From positions 62,001 through 126,000 of the forward strand of contig JAEZYP010000065.1 of assembly GCA_023418995.1 (NCBI GenBank): a stretch of 64,000 nt of DNA, in the 5' to 3' direction. The notes under the pieces were generated by a model that was not told the DNA's origin, searched no databases, and saw nothing but the letters and a program-made list of their open reading frames with translations. This stretch comes from Bacillota bacterium (lineage in GTDB: Bacteria; Bacillota; Clostridia; Oscillospirales; Acutalibacteraceae). Position 1 is the first letter of the stretch, and each line of letters opens with the position of its first letter. Of this stretch, positions 7,275 to 15,292 are shown in pieces. Made by a program: the position numbers and the translations under genes.

Positions 7275-8108
7275 ATGCCGCGGCGAAAACTCTTTTGTGA
7301 GATTTCTCCTTTCACTTACAGTGTGTCCGTTTTAAAATGCAGAATATTCCGGTATATAAAGGACTTTTTGTCTTTCTCCTCCTATGCCAAGGAACGGCAA
7401 AGGGAGCCCTTACCGTATCTGATATGCCGCCATAATTCCCTGATCCGCAGAAAACTGGGGAATGTAGATTCCGTGCTCCAAAATAACAAGGCGGTGAATC
7501 TAAGCATCGCGACTCCGAAAGTCTCCGGTATTCTAATCAAACCGGGAGACATTTTTTCTTTCTGGAGATTGGTAGGCTCCTGCTCCAAAAGGAAAGGCTA
7601 CAAAGAGGGTCTGGTCATTGCCGCAGGGAGAACTGGCCAGGCTATCGGCGGAGGAATGTGCCAATTTACAAACCTGATCCACTGGATGATATTGCACACG
7701 CCCATGCAGATTACAGAACATCACCACCATGACGGGTTGGACCTGTTTCCCGATTTCGGAAGGCAGATACCCTTCGGAACCGGAACCTCTATCATGCATA
7801 ATTATCTGGATTATCGTTTTAAAAATACGACAGCTATGACCTTTCAATTGATCGTAACTGTAACTGAGGAATATTTATGCGGCGAACTGCGTGCAAGCGC
7901 TCCTCTTGATGTGAAATATCATATTAAAGCTGCCAACGAGTATTTTTACAGGCAGAATAATTTGGTTTACCGGCACAATGAAATATACCGGGAATGCGTC
8001 AACAAAGGCACAGGGAACCTGTTTGGCGCGGAGCTGCTCAAAACCAATGACGCCAGGGTTATGTATGATGAAAAGTATATTCCTGCCGACAAATTCAGGG
8101 AACCGTAG
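7275..8108 (+). CDS. VanW-family protein
   Basis: A VanW-domain protein of about 277 residues: the block from VNLSIATPKVSGILIKPGDIFSFWRLVG through GRTGQAIGGGMCQFTNLIHWMIL and the HHHHDGLDLFPDFGRQIPFGTGTS motif are diagnostic. VanW proteins are widespread in Firmicutes and of unknown biochemical role; the name comes from vanB-type clusters, but there are no other van genes here. An in-frame GTG at 7263 lies too close to the GGAG ribosome site, so the ATG at 7275 is preferred. It ends at a shared bidirectional terminator. Confidence 0.85.
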   Translation: MPRRKLFCEISPFTYSVSVLKCRIFRYIKDFLSFSSYAKERQREPLPYLICRHNSLIRRKLGNVDSVLQNNKAVNLSIATPKVSGILIKPGDIFSFWRLVGSCSKRKGYKEGLVIAAGRTGQAIGGGMCQFTNLIHWMILHTPMQITEHHHHDGLDLFPDFGRQIPFGTGTSIMHNYLDYRFKNTTAMTFQLIVTVTEEYLCGELRASAPLDVKYHIKAANEYFYRQNNLVYRHNEIYRECVNKGTGNLFGAELLKTNDARVMYDEKYIPADKFREP

Positions 8109-8130
8109 CGTGCATTCCGTTAGACTAAAC

Positions 8131-8180
8131 AGCCACTGCGCCGTTTGGGAAATCCCAAACGGCGCAGTGGCTGTTGTTTT
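8131..8180. terminator. bidirectional terminator between VanW and the ABC exporter
   Basis: A perfect 20-bp inverted repeat (8131-8150 with 8153-8172, two-base spacer) lies between two convergent genes. T-rich sequence follows on the plus strand, and a shorter T-rich tract on the minus strand. Confidence 0.8.
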
Positions 8181-8188
8181 GCTTGTTA

Positions 8189-10084
8189 TCAGGAAAGCTC
8201 AAACTGTCCGGTGTAGAGCTGATAGTACTTTCCTCTTTGGGTGATAAGGTCCTCATGGCTGCCGCGCTCGATAATACACCCGTTTTCCAACACCATAATC
8301 GCGTCGGAGTTGCGGACTGTGGAAAGGCGGTGCGCGATTACGAAAACGGTTCTGCCGTGCATCAGCTTATCCATGCCCTTTTCAATCAGAGCTTCCGTGC
8401 GGGTGTCGATAGAGCTGGTCGCTTCATCCAGAATCAGAACCGGCGGATTGGCGACCGCAGCCCGGGCGATGGCAAGGAGCTGGCGCTGACCCTGACTCAG
8501 ATTCGTGCCGTCGGAGGTAAGCATCGTATCGTAACCGTTCGGCAAATGGCGGATAAACGAATCCGCGTTGGCGAGCTTCGCCGCTGCCAGAATGTCCTCG
8601 TCTGTTGCGTCCAGCTTTCCGTAGCGGATATTCTCCCTAACCGTACCGGTAAAGAGGTGAGTATCCTGTAAAACCATGGCAAGCGAACGGCGGAGATCGT
8701 CCTTTTTGATCTTAGTAATGTTGATGCCGTCATAGCGAATTTTGCCCTCCGGCACTTCATAGAACCGGTTGAGCAGGTTCGTAATGGTCGTTTTGCCGGC
8801 GCCCGTGGAGCCGACGAAGGCAATCTTTTGCCCCGGCTTCGCATAAAGCGAAACATCATGGAGCACCGTCTTATTCTCGTCATATCCAAAAGTAACTTCC
8901 GAAAGCTGCACATCACCATTCAGCTGCGTATAGGTAACGGTGCCGTCATGATGGGGATGCTTCCATGCCCACACACCGGTTCTCTCCGGTACTTCCGTGA
9001 GATTCCCATTTTCATCCCTGAGCGCGTTAACGAGCGTAACATAACCTTCGTCCGTTTCCGGCTGCTCGTCGATGATTTCGAATATCCGCTCCGCCCCCGC
9101 GAGCGCCGCGAGAATCGCGTTCATCTGCTGGGACATCTGTGTAATCGGCATAGAAAAGGCTCTGGAATACTGAAGAAACGAGGCAATGGAACCAATATCC
9201 ATTCTTCCCGCAATGACAAGCAGCGCTCCGGCGACCGCAATCAGCGCGTAATTGATGTAACTCATATTGCCCATAATCGGCATAATCACATTCGCGTAAT
9301 AATTCGCGTTGGTAGCGGCCAGGCGCAGATTCTCATTCAGAACGTCGAATTCCTGTTTTACCTCTTTTTCGTGGTTAAAAACCTTGACGACCTTCTGCCC
9401 TTCAATCATTTCTTCAATATAACCATTCACAGCGCCGATTGCCTTCTGCTGCTTTTTGAAATACTTTGAGGAATTTCCGCCGATCGTTTTGATGATGAAG
9501 GTCATAATCACGATCATCCCTATAATCAGTATAGTTAAAATCGGACTCAAAACCAGCATCATTATGAAGGTGCCGACAACCGTAAGGGCAGCGCCCAAAA
9601 ACTGCGTAATGCCCATCGTAATCGCTTCTCGAAGCGTATCTACGTCGCTGGTAAACCGGCTCATCAGCTCGCCGTGTGTATGCGTATCAAAATAGCGGAT
9701 TGGCAGATCCTGCATCCGATTAAAGAGGTCGCGGCGAACCGCGTTCAGGGTACCGTTTGAAATCTTAACCATCAGTTGGGTATAGATCAACGTGGAAATT
9801 ACGCCGACGAGATAGATTGCCCCCATAATCCCAATCATGCGGGCAAAGGGGATAAAGTCCACCGCTGTAACCGGTTTTCCGATCATCGGAACAATACAGT
9901 CGTTGAGAAGGGGCTTAATAAAATAGGTGCCCGCTACATTGGCGGCAGAGCTGACGATAATAAACAGGAGCACAGCGAAAAATCTGAGCTTCTGCTGTAA
10001 TACATATCCGGCAACCCTGGAGAAGGTTTTACCGATGCTCTTGGGCTTTACGCCCGTAGTTGGCTTGCGTCCGGGTCCCGGCAT
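8189..10084 (-). CDS. ABC exporter half-transporter, canonical ATPase site
   Basis: A 631-residue half-transporter: a basic N-terminal tail, six membrane segments (about residues 35-320), then an ATPase domain with Walker A GSTGAGKTT, signature LSQGQRQ and Walker B VLILDEATSS with the catalytic Glu intact. It starts at the ATG that overlaps the upstream partner's stop (TGATG), so the two are translationally coupled. Together they form a heterodimeric multidrug or lipid exporter of the LmrCD/BmrCD/TM287-288 type; the substrate is unknown. Confidence 0.88.
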   Translation of the reverse strand: MPGPGRKPTTGVKPKSIGKTFSRVAGYVLQQKLRFFAVLLFIIVSSAANVAGTYFIKPLLNDCIVPMIGKPVTAVDFIPFARMIGIMGAIYLVGVISTLIYTQLMVKISNGTLNAVRRDLFNRMQDLPIRYFDTHTHGELMSRFTSDVDTLREAITMGITQFLGAALTVVGTFIMMLVLSPILTILIIGMIVIMTFIIKTIGGNSSKYFKKQQKAIGAVNGYIEEMIEGQKVVKVFNHEKEVKQEFDVLNENLRLAATNANYYANVIMPIMGNMSYINYALIAVAGALLVIAGRMDIGSIASFLQYSRAFSMPITQMSQQMNAILAALAGAERIFEIIDEQPETDEGYVTLVNALRDENGNLTEVPERTGVWAWKHPHHDGTVTYTQLNGDVQLSEVTFGYDENKTVLHDVSLYAKPGQKIAFVGSTGAGKTTITNLLNRFYEVPEGKIRYDGINITKIKKDDLRRSLAMVLQDTHLFTGTVRENIRYGKLDATDEDILAAAKLANADSFIRHLPNGYDTMLTSDGTNLSQGQRQLLAIARAAVANPPVLILDEATSSIDTRTEALIEKGMDKLMHGRTVFVIAHRLSTVRNSDAIMVLENGCIIERGSHEDLITQRGKYYQLYTGQFELS

Positions 10085-11814
10085 CAGTCAGCCACTCCTT
10101 TCTGCTGAGATTCATATACCTCGCGGTAAATCTCATTATTCCGGATTAATTCGTCATGGGTACCGACAGCGTTGATTTTTCCGTCATCCATAACGATAAT
10201 CTGATCCGCGTCGCAAACCGAGGTAATGCGCTGCGCAATAATAATCGTTGTAGTATCGCGTCGCAAAGTCTTGAGCGCGGAACGAATTTTGGAGTCAGTT
10301 GCGGTATCCACAGCGCTTGTACTGTCATCGAGAATAAGTATTTTGGGATTTCTGAGCAATGCCCGCGCGATGCAAAGACGCTGCTTCTGCCCGCCGGAAA
10401 CATTAACGCCGCCCTGGCCCAGGTCGGTTTCGTAGCCATTGGGGAAACTCATGATAAAATCATGCGCCTGCGCGGCTTCGCAGGCTTCGGCTATCTGCTC
10501 ATCTTCAGCATTATTATTTCCCCACTTCAAATTATCACGGATCGTGCCCGAAAACAGCACGTTCTTCTGCAGCACCATGCTAACGGCATTGCGCAAATCC
10601 TCAATTTTATAATCTCGGACATCCCGCCCGCCAACCAGAATTCTGCCTTCCGCCACATCGTAAAGTCTGGGAATCAGCTGAACCAGGCTGCTTTTGGCAG
10701 AGCCTGTTCCTCCGATGATACCGACGGTATCTCCTGCCCTAATTTTCAGGTCGATATGCTCCAGCGTATTGGTTTGCGCCTGGGGATTGTACCGAAATGA
10801 AACATTTTCAAACACGACGGAGCCGTCCGGAACTGGATTGGCTTCGGTGACGCCGCTATCGGTAATGTCAATCTTTTCGTTCAAAACCTCGGCGATTCGA
10901 TTTGCGGAGGCCTTTGAAATAACCAGCATGACAAAAACCATGGAGAGCATCATCAGCTGCATCAAAATCTGGGTAACGTAGCTGATAAAGCTGATCAGCT
11001 CTCCGGTTTTCATTGTTCCGGCTACGATCATATTTCCACCGTACCACATAATCGCCACAATACAGCCGTACATGGCAATCTGCATGGCAGGCAGGTCAAA
11101 CTGCACGATTTTTTCGGCCTTCAGCGAAAAACTCATCAGATTATCGTTGGCCTGCTTAAACTTTTCCTTCTCATAATTAGAGCGGACAAAAGCCTTTACG
11201 ACACGGATGCCAATGAGGTTTTCCTGAACCGAACCGTTCATCGCGTCGTACTTTGTGAACATCTCGCGAAATTTAGGGAACGCCACGGCAATGACACCAA
11301 TGAGGATGACAGCCAAAAAAGGGATTGCAATATAAAAAACGCTAACCAGGCTGGAATTGATCTGGTATGCCATGATGGTGGCGCTCACCAGCATTACGGG
11401 GGCGCGGATCATCAGGCGAATTACCAGCATAAAAGCGTTTTGCAGGTTCGTAACATCCGTTGTAAGCCTTGTTACCAGAGACGCGGAGCTGAATTTATCA
11501 ATATTGGAAAATGAGTACTCCTGTACCTTTCCAAATAAATGACGGCGGATTTCGCTGCCAAAGCCCATACCGGCAATGGAACCGAAACGGGCAGAAATAA
11601 TACCGAAGGTAAGAGAAATCAGCGCAACCAGCGTCATCATCCCGCCGACCCGAATCACATAGCCGATATCCTTGCCCGGAATCCCGTTGTCCACAATATC
11701 AGCCATAAAAATGGGAATCCTGACTTCCAGCATAACCTCGATGATAACGGTTAATGGGGTCAGCAAAATAGCCAACCAATATTTGCGCATAGACGGCGCA
11801 AATGCTTTCAGCAT
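10084..11814 (-). CDS. ABC exporter half-transporter, degenerate ATPase site
   Basis: A 576-residue half-transporter with six membrane segments (about residues 15-300) and an ATPase domain with Walker A GGTGSAKSS, signature VSGGQKQR and Walker B ILILDDSTSA. The Glu that normally follows Walker B is Asp, the hallmark of the non-hydrolysing site in heterodimeric exporters. Its ATG follows the MarR gene's TAA without a gap, so MarR, this gene and the next form one tightly coupled operon. Confidence 0.88.
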   Translation of the reverse strand: MLKAFAPSMRKYWLAILLTPLTVIIEVMLEVRIPIFMADIVDNGIPGKDIGYVIRVGGMMTLVALISLTFGIISARFGSIAGMGFGSEIRRHLFGKVQEYSFSNIDKFSSASLVTRLTTDVTNLQNAFMLVIRLMIRAPVMLVSATIMAYQINSSLVSVFYIAIPFLAVILIGVIAVAFPKFREMFTKYDAMNGSVQENLIGIRVVKAFVRSNYEKEKFKQANDNLMSFSLKAEKIVQFDLPAMQIAMYGCIVAIMWYGGNMIVAGTMKTGELISFISYVTQILMQLMMLSMVFVMLVISKASANRIAEVLNEKIDITDSGVTEANPVPDGSVVFENVSFRYNPQAQTNTLEHIDLKIRAGDTVGIIGGTGSAKSSLVQLIPRLYDVAEGRILVGGRDVRDYKIEDLRNAVSMVLQKNVLFSGTIRDNLKWGNNNAEDEQIAEACEAAQAHDFIMSFPNGYETDLGQGGVNVSGGQKQRLCIARALLRNPKILILDDSTSAVDTATDSKIRSALKTLRRDTTTIIIAQRITSVCDADQIIVMDDGKINAVGTHDELIRNNEIYREVYESQQKGVAD

Positions 11815-12327
11815 TTATTTTTCTCCTTTCTGTTCGAAGAGACGATTTTTCTCTGCAGTCATCGTATCGATTAAGGCAAACATAGTTTTATCCTTAAATT
11901 CGTCGGACTCCAGATTTTGGGTCATTCGCTTGAGATAGTGATAGAACTGTTCACATTCATCCTGAGTGAAGCCTTCAAACATCCGCTGGTTGATCATGTT
12001 GAACGCGGCAGCGGCATTCCGGGATATTTCATTTCCCTTTTCCGTCACGGAAAGCCGGTTGCATCTTAAATCTCCCTCATCGGCTGTTTTTTGGATCAAT
12101 CCGCTCTTTTGCATGCGCTTGACCGAGGTTGCGATTGACGGCGCAGATACCTGCAAATAATCGGCCAGCTGTTTTTGTGTGCAGTTTTCATGGAAGGTAA
12201 TATACTGCAATATCGGAATTTGGCCGGAGTAGACCCCGTATTCCGCCGCCGCGCGGTGAATGTAGATGCGGTGCAGAATATTAAGCTGGCCAATGCGCTT
12301 CGTGATATCACGGTAATTTATTTCCAT
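11815..12327 (-). CDS. MarR-family regulator of the ABC exporter
   Basis: A 170-residue winged-helix protein: dimerisation helices at both ends and a wHTH (residues about 45-105, NCTQKQLADYLQVSAPSIATSVKRMQKSGLI) with the beta wing DLRCNRLSVTEKG. The ATG at 12327 is preceded by AGGAGAGG at good spacing, whereas the longer frame from 12360 has none. It is first in the exporter operon and sits just downstream of a double palindrome (12406-12438), so autorepression released by a drug or metabolite is likely. Confidence 0.85.
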   Translation of the reverse strand: MEINYRDITKRIGQLNILHRIYIHRAAAEYGVYSGQIPILQYITFHENCTQKQLADYLQVSAPSIATSVKRMQKSGLIQKTADEGDLRCNRLSVTEKGNEISRNAAAAFNMINQRMFEGFTQDECEQFYHYLKRMTQNLESDEFKDKTMFALIDTMTAEKNRLFEQKGEK

Positions 12328-12405
12328 AAACCCCTCTCCTTGCTTCAAAAGTGCCCGCATTCACGGTGCAGGCCGCGAAAATCAATCCATCCGGAAGGCT
12401 TAAAT

Positions 12406-12438
12406 AAATTAACCGGTTAACAGTTAACCGGTTAATTT
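12406..12438. promoter_or_regulatory. double palindromic operator, probably for the MarR regulator
   Basis: Two copies of the perfect 12-bp palindrome TTAACCGGTTAA (12409-12420 and 12424-12435) are separated by CAG, and flanking AAA/TTT make the whole 33 bp symmetrical. It lies 79 bp upstream of the MarR start codon, close to possible promoter elements on the minus strand (TTGACT and TAAACT with 17-base spacing). MarR dimers typically bind such palindromes. Confidence 0.75.
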
Positions 12439-12546
12439 ATTAGTTTAATACAAATCTTCTTTCCAGTCAATATCAACTGAATATTTTTAGTAAAACAATC
12501 CATATAAAATTATAATAATAAGCACCTGTTTTTAAAATATCTTCCA

Positions 12547-12575
12547 TTGACAATTTTATATAATAAGTTTATAAT
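12547..12575 (+). promoter_or_regulatory. promoter of the amino-acid ABC importer
   Basis: TTGACA at 12547-12552 and TATAAT at 12570-12575 with a 17-base spacer, an almost ideal sigma-A promoter. It predicts a leader of about 145 bases before the binding-protein gene. Confidence 0.75.
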
Positions 12576-12609
12576 TTCGCTAAGTATTTAATATTTTTAG
12601 CAAAACAAA

Positions 12610-12660
12610 GAGGTTGTTGCAAATTTGAGTGGAATTCTGCAATTGCCTCCCGTTTTATTT
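12610..12660 (+). promoter_or_regulatory. possible leader attenuator of the importer operon
   Basis: In the leader, GAGG...TTGCA (12610-12621) can pair with TGCAA...CCTC (12638-12649), followed by CCGTTTTATTTT. This looks like a weak intrinsic terminator. No known riboswitch core was recognised in the preceding bases. Confidence 0.35.
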
Positions 12661-12680
12661 TCATCTGAATTTATTTTCAA

Positions 12681-12709
12681 TGTACATACGCGTAAGATAC
12701 GAATGTACA
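12681..12709. repeat. inverted repeat just before the binding-protein gene
   Basis: TGTACAT (12681-12687) and ATGTACA (12703-12709) flank an inner CGTA-AGA-TACG stem. It ends a few bases before the GAGAGGGG ribosome site, so as RNA it could affect translation; as DNA it could be an operator. Confidence 0.45.
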
Positions 12710-12728
12710 TGAGAGGGGTATTATTTTC

Positions 12729-13619
12729 ATGAAGAAATCAAAAAGAATTATGTCACTTGCTCTATGCGCCGCCCTCACTGCCGGCATGGTCGCGATTGCG
12801 GGCTGTTCCCAGAGTGCCGCCGCTCCCGCTGCGAGCGGTGCGTCAGCTTCCTCCAGCGCGGACGGAAGTAAAAAAGTACTAAAGGTGGGAATGGAGTGCA
12901 ATTACGCGCCATATAACTGGACTCAGGCCGACAACAGCAATAACGCGGTTCCGATTTCCAACAGCTCCGGCGAATACGCAAACGGCTTTGATGTAATAAT
13001 GGCAAAGAAAATTGCGGATTCTATCGGCTATGAGCTTCAGATTGTCAAAACCGAATGGGATGGTCTTGCCCCGGGCGTTGCCTCCGGTAAGCTGAATGCC
13101 GTTATCGCAGGCATGAGCATTACCAAGGATCGCCTGAAAACTGTCGATTTTACCGACCCTTATTACAAGGCCACCATTTTCGCCATGGTGAAGAAGGACA
13201 GTAAATACGCATCCGCGAAGGGTGTGGCTGATTTAAAGGGTGCAAAATGCACCTCGCAGCAAAATACTATCTGGTATGATATGCTCAAGCAGATACCTGA
13301 GGCAAATATCCAACCCGCCATGAAAACTGTGCCCTCCCTCATTGTGGCGCTCTCCTCCGGAAAAACCGACGTTTTTGTTACGGACAAGCCTACGGCTATG
13401 GGCGCAACCTATACCAACAAAGATCTGGTTATGCTTGATTTCTCTGCCGGCAGCGATAATTTTAAAGCTTCTGACGAGGACGTAAACCTCGGTATTGCCG
13501 TTTCGAAGCAGGCTCCCGAGCTAAAGGCTGCCATGAACGGTGCCCTTGCAAAAATTTCTCAGGAGGATCGCGACAAAATCATGGAAGAAGCGATTAAGGT
13601 TCAGCCTTCCGCGCAATAA
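12729..13619 (+). CDS. amino-acid ABC transporter substrate-binding lipoprotein
   Basis: A 296-residue periplasmic-binding-protein type 2. The N-terminal signal ends in the lipobox VAIAGC (Cys about residue 26), so the mature protein is lipid-anchored; a Ser/Ala-rich linker follows. The core has the family opening LKVGMECNYAPYNW and the GFDVIMAKKIADSIGYEL motif of polar amino-acid receptors. It is first in a three-gene importer operon and is preceded by a good promoter and a hairpin-containing leader. Confidence 0.88.
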   Translation: MKKSKRIMSLALCAALTAGMVAIAGCSQSAAAPAASGASASSSADGSKKVLKVGMECNYAPYNWTQADNSNNAVPISNSSGEYANGFDVIMAKKIADSIGYELQIVKTEWDGLAPGVASGKLNAVIAGMSITKDRLKTVDFTDPYYKATIFAMVKKDSKYASAKGVADLKGAKCTSQQNTIWYDMLKQIPEANIQPAMKTVPSLIVALSSGKTDVFVTDKPTAMGATYTNKDLVMLDFSAGSDNFKASDEDVNLGIAVSKQAPELKAAMNGALAKISQEDRDKIMEEAIKVQPSAQ

Positions 13620-13661
13620 ACGGCTAAAGATTTAAGATAAATAAGGAGAGAGTTGTAATCT

Positions 13662-14471
13662 ATGAATCCTAGCGATTCCGATTTTTTCGGCTGGGTATTG
13701 TTATTACTGAATAAATACGGCACCATTTTTCTTCATGGCGCCGAAAGCACCATTATTCTGGCACTGGTCGGTACCTTGATCGGATGCATCATCGGTATTC
13801 TGGTCGGCGTTCTTAGAACCATCCCTGTTAGTTCTACCGCGAATCCAGTCGTGAGAGTGCTCAACCGGATTATGCAGTTTATTCTGGCGGCATACATAGA
13901 AATCTTCCGCGGCACACCAATGATTGTACAGGCTATGGTGGTGTATTACGGTTCCATGCAGCTGTTTAAGCTTGACATGAGCCCGATGGCAGCCGGTTTT
14001 TTGGTTGTTTCAATTAACACCGGTGCCTATATGGCGGAGACCGTGCGCGGCGGTATCGATTCGATTAGCATTGGTCAAACCGAAGCAGCTAAGGCAATCG
14101 GTATGACGCACTGGCAGACAATGGTCAGCGTTATCATGCCGCAGACTATTCGAAATATCCTGCCGCAGATTGGCAACAACCTGATCATTAACATTAAGGA
14201 TACCTCCGTTTTGAACGTCATCAGCGTGACGGAGCTTTATTTCTCCGGCAATTCGGCTGCCGGCGCGTATCTGCGGTACTTTGAGGTATTCTTCATTATC
14301 AGCGTAATTTACTTTGCCATGACATTCACCTGTTCCCGCCTGCTGCGCTGGCTGGAACATAAAATCGACGGTTCCAGCTACTATTCGCTTGTTAAGAGCG
14401 ACATGATGGCAGACCCCTGCGGTCATAATCCCATCAAGGCGCAAGGAGGTCACGGAACATGGAAGAAATAA
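13662..14471 (+). CDS. amino-acid ABC transporter permease
   Basis: A 269-residue HisM/GlnP-type inner-membrane subunit. It has five or so membrane segments and the EAA coupling loop EAAKAIGMTHWQTMVSVIMPQTIRNILPQ near residue 143, which contacts the ATPase. IEIFRGTPMIVQAMVVYYG is the conserved N-terminal family motif. It follows the receptor gene by 42 bp and overlaps the ATPase gene by 13 bp, consistent with one operon. Confidence 0.9.
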   Translation: MNPSDSDFFGWVLLLLNKYGTIFLHGAESTIILALVGTLIGCIIGILVGVLRTIPVSSTANPVVRVLNRIMQFILAAYIEIFRGTPMIVQAMVVYYGSMQLFKLDMSPMAAGFLVVSINTGAYMAETVRGGIDSISIGQTEAAKAIGMTHWQTMVSVIMPQTIRNILPQIGNNLIINIKDTSVLNVISVTELYFSGNSAAGAYLRYFEVFFIISVIYFAMTFTCSRLLRWLEHKIDGSSYYSLVKSDMMADPCGHNPIKAQGGHGTWKK

Positions 14472-15208
14472 ACTTCCCCATTCTTCAGATTCGCCACCTG
14501 AGCAAACGGTTCGGCGACAATCAGGTTCTGAAGGATATTGATTTTGAAACCAACCACAAGGATGTCATTTGCATTATCGGTGCCTCCGGCTCCGGCAAAT
14601 CGACACTGCTGCGCTGCGTTAACATGCTGGAAACCCCAACCTCCGGCGAGATTCTTTTCCACGGAAAAAACATTATGGAAAAGGGCAGCAATGTTAACGA
14701 GTACCGTTCCAAGGTCGGCATGGTTTTTCAGTCCTTTAACCTTTTCAACAATATGACTGTTTTGCAGAACTGCATGGCGGGCACGACAAAGGTATTGAAA
14801 AAGGACAAAAATACAGCGCATGAAACTGCGTTGAAATATCTGGCAAAGGTCGGTATGGCGGAATATATTAATGCAAAGCCGCATCAGCTTTCCGGCGGAC
14901 AGCAGCAGCGCGTCGCGATAGCGCGCGCGCTCGCGATGGAACCCGAGGTTCTTCTGTTCGATGAACCGACCAGTGCACTCGACCCCCAGATGGTGGGCGA
15001 AGTGCTCACCGTAATGCGCGATTTGGCAAAGGAAGGAATGACGATGGTCATCGTCACCCATGAAATGGCTTTTGCGCGCGACGTCTCCTCCCGCGTAGTA
15101 TTTATGAAGGACGGCGTGGTTGCTGAAGAGGGCAAGCCGCAGGATTTGTTCAACAACCCGCAACAGGAAGTAACGAAGGAATTCCTTTCCAGATTCATAA
15201 ACCAATAA
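14459..15208 (+). CDS. amino-acid ABC transporter ATP-binding subunit
   Basis: A 249-residue GlnQ-type ATPase with Walker A GASGSGKST, Q-loop MVFQSFNLFNNMT, signature LSGGQQQR, Walker B VLLFDEPTSALD and the switch His in VTHEM. The start overlaps the permease gene by 13 bp. It energises uptake of a polar amino acid (glutamine, cystine or similar; not resolvable). Two terminators follow. Confidence 0.92.
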   Translation: MEEINFPILQIRHLSKRFGDNQVLKDIDFETNHKDVICIIGASGSGKSTLLRCVNMLETPTSGEILFHGKNIMEKGSNVNEYRSKVGMVFQSFNLFNNMTVLQNCMAGTTKVLKKDKNTAHETALKYLAKVGMAEYINAKPHQLSGGQQQRVAIARALAMEPEVLLFDEPTSALDPQMVGEVLTVMRDLAKEGMTMVIVTHEMAFARDVSSRVVFMKDGVVAEEGKPQDLFNNPQQEVTKEFLSRFINQ

Positions 15209-15213
15209 GATAT

Positions 15214-15247
15214 AAAAACCCCTGCACCAAACGGTGCAGGGGTTTTT
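15214..15247 (+). terminator. terminator of the amino-acid importer operon
   Basis: AAAAACCCCTGCACC pairs with GGTGCAGGGGTTTTT across a four-base loop; a textbook intrinsic terminator usable on both strands. Confidence 0.85.
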
Positions 15248-15256
15248 GCGTAAACG

Positions 15257-15284
15257 AAAAGGAACTCAAGCTGAGTTCCTTTTT
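15257..15284. terminator. second, bidirectional terminator
   Basis: AAAAGGAACTCA and TGAGTTCCTTTTT flank three bases. It lies between convergent operons and probably ends the flippase transcript from the minus strand. Confidence 0.75.
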
Positions 15285-15292
15285 ATTGCATC

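Noticed and set aside
7263..8108. Vancomycin resistance cluster.
   Set aside because: VanW alone without VanHAX or VanRS is common in Firmicutes and is not a resistance determinant by itself.
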